A DNA stretch of 64,000 nt, from positions 124,001 through 188,000 of the forward strand of contig CAYRUO010000003.1 in the NCBI GenBank assembly GCA_964427505.1, in the 5' to 3' direction. Numbering within the stretch: position 1 is the stretch's first letter; each line of letters opens with the position of its first letter. This DNA comes from Thermanaerothrix sp034436175 (lineage in GTDB: Bacteria; Chloroflexota; Anaerolineae; Anaerolineales; Anaerolineaceae). The translations under genes were made by a program, and so were the position numbers. Of the stretch, positions 63,344 to 64,000 are shown piece after piece. The notes below the pieces were generated by a model. That model worked only from the letters and a program-made list of their open reading frames with translations, did not search any database and was not told the DNA's origin.

Positions 63344-63385
63344 ATTATAAGCCGTTTTTTGTCTTTAAATGCGAATGTTCGAACA
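63344..63385 (-). promoter_or_regulatory. Promoter and candidate operator of the catabolic operon
   Basis: TATAAT on the minus strand at 63344-63349, 25 bases before the GntR start. A perfect 10-base palindrome TGTTCGAACA (63376-63385) overlaps the -35 region, a good place for a repressor. No standard -35. Confidence 0.5.
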
Positions 63386-63434
63386 AAGTTCTCTACAACA
63401 ACTACACTTTAATCTCACTATATATACAGGTGCC

Positions 63435-64000
63435 TTAAGATCTTGTGTGGTAATGATGTGCCCACAAGGCTGCTCCGATAACCCCGGCGTTGTTACCAAG
63501 AGTGCTGGGGACAATTTCCACACGTTCCTTGGGGGCGACAAAGACCCGCTTATGTAAGGTGCGCCGAATCGGTTCCAGAAGCAAATCTCCGGCTTGGGCA
63601 ACGCCACCGGCGATGACGACCCGTTGAGGGTTAATGGCAACGACCACATTGGCCACGGCGGTACCGATATACCCACCGGCAATTTCAAAGATCTCGCGGG
63701 CGATGGCATCGCCGTTGCGGGCAGCACGGGCGATAACCTCGGGTGTAATGCGATTTAGATCATAATCCACCAGGGTGCCAATTTGCGTGGTCCATCCCTG
63801 TACCACTGCCTTAATACCCATAGCGGCGATGGCCGGACCTGAAGCAAACACCTCCACACACCCATAGTTACCACATCCACAGCGAGGACCGTTGACGTCT
63901 ACTGTGATGTGTCCTAATTCGCCGGCGGTCCCTCCGAAGCCAAGGTGCAGTTGACGATTAATCACCAGACCACCGCCAATCCCGGTGCCGATGGCAAAAC
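63435..64000 (-). CDS. ROK family sugar kinase, 5' truncated
   Basis: The frame is open to the window edge (first full codon ends at 63998), so the N-terminus with the ATP-binding start is missing. FAIGTGIGGGLVINRQ followed by the ROK motif AGELGHITVD and the zinc site CGCGNYGCVE is diagnostic; VVIAGGVAQAG is the C-terminal glycine loop. It phosphorylates glucose, N-acetylmannosamine or a similar sugar with ATP. Just upstream of the GntR gene and probably part of the same regulon, though a 115-base gap with a promoter separates them. Confidence 0.9.
   Translation of the reverse strand, partial: FAIGTGIGGGLVINRQLHLGFGGTAGELGHITVDVNGPRCGCGNYGCVEVFASGPAIAAMGIKAVVQGWTTQIGTLVDYDLNRITPEVIARAARNGDAIAREIFEIAGGYIGTAVANVVVAINPQRVVIAGGVAQAGDLLLEPIRRTLHKRVFVAPKERVEIVPSTLGNNAGVIGAALWAHHYHTRS

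Noticed and set aside
1..64000. Insertion sequences, prophage, CRISPR arrays, toxin-antitoxin or defence genes
   Set aside because: No transposase, integrase, Cas protein, regularly spaced repeats or restriction-type proteins were seen.

Overview
The window looks like a chromosomal segment of an anaerobic, non-phototrophic bacterium of the Chloroflexota (Anaerolineae-like). This is inferred from gene content and the style of the proteins: a fused NuoCD, split glycine dehydrogenase GcvPA/GcvPB, a PPi-type phosphofructokinase, several URO-D/corrinoid proteins and multihaem cytochromes. No rRNA or other taxonomic marker is present, so the assignment is not proved. There are no transposases, prophage genes or CRISPR repeats; this is ordinary, tightly packed chromosome with a few specialised islands.

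Layout. 0-5.4 kb (+): two membrane glycosyltransferases, a soluble DegS-like histidine kinase, PPi-phosphofructokinase and a Nudix hydrolase. 5.4-11.2 kb (-): a six-gene run of lipoprotein, UDP-glucuronate decarboxylase, GtrA, lone ChlI-type AAA ATPase, URO-D-like protein and RsmD. 11.3-17.8 kb: housekeeping genes (scpB, rluB, plsX, polyprenyl synthase, TatD, phosphohexomutase) and one tRNA-Leu(GAG) with its own consensus promoter and terminator. 18-24.4 kb: cysteine-desulfurase-like enzyme with a DsbA-like partner, alaS, PfpI and DoxX proteins. 24.5-29.5 kb (-): gcvH-gcvPA-gcvPB and a Ycf46-like AAA protein. 29.6-31.8 kb: a candidate glmS self-cleaving ribozyme carrying an unusual two-hairpin insertion, then glmS.

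32-36.9 kb (+) is the most distinctive island: a decahaem lipoprotein built from two tandem pentahaem units, a nonahaem membrane-anchored cytochrome, and a cytochrome b561 fused to a c-type domain (20 CxxCH sites in three genes). This reads as a quinol-to-outside electron conduit, preceded by a strong promoter with 11-bp-phased repeats. Next to it, a SufR-like Fe-S-sensing regulator is divergent from nuoB-nuoCD-nuoI, which stands without any membrane subunits here and is followed by a small four-cysteine protein, Mrp and a RicT-like PSP1 protein.

43-51.5 kb (+): LmbE deacetylase, M20 peptidase, a BtuF-like protein without signal peptide, glutamate dehydrogenase, a triple-GAF kinase with a double-receiver LuxR regulator, and a YkgJ protein. 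51.5-57 kb: zinc-ribbon membrane protein, OmpR-type two-component pair, corrinoid protein, and divergent RACo-type corrinoid activator. 57-64 kb (-): a catabolic operon (ROK kinase, GntR/UTRA regulator, SIS isomerase, SDR, FAD oxidoreductase, URO-D methyltransferase, phosphotriesterase-like lactonase, KDPG-type aldolase). Together with the corrinoid protein and RACo this suggests demethylation plus oxidation and aldol cleavage of an unknown, possibly methylated, carbohydrate-like substrate.
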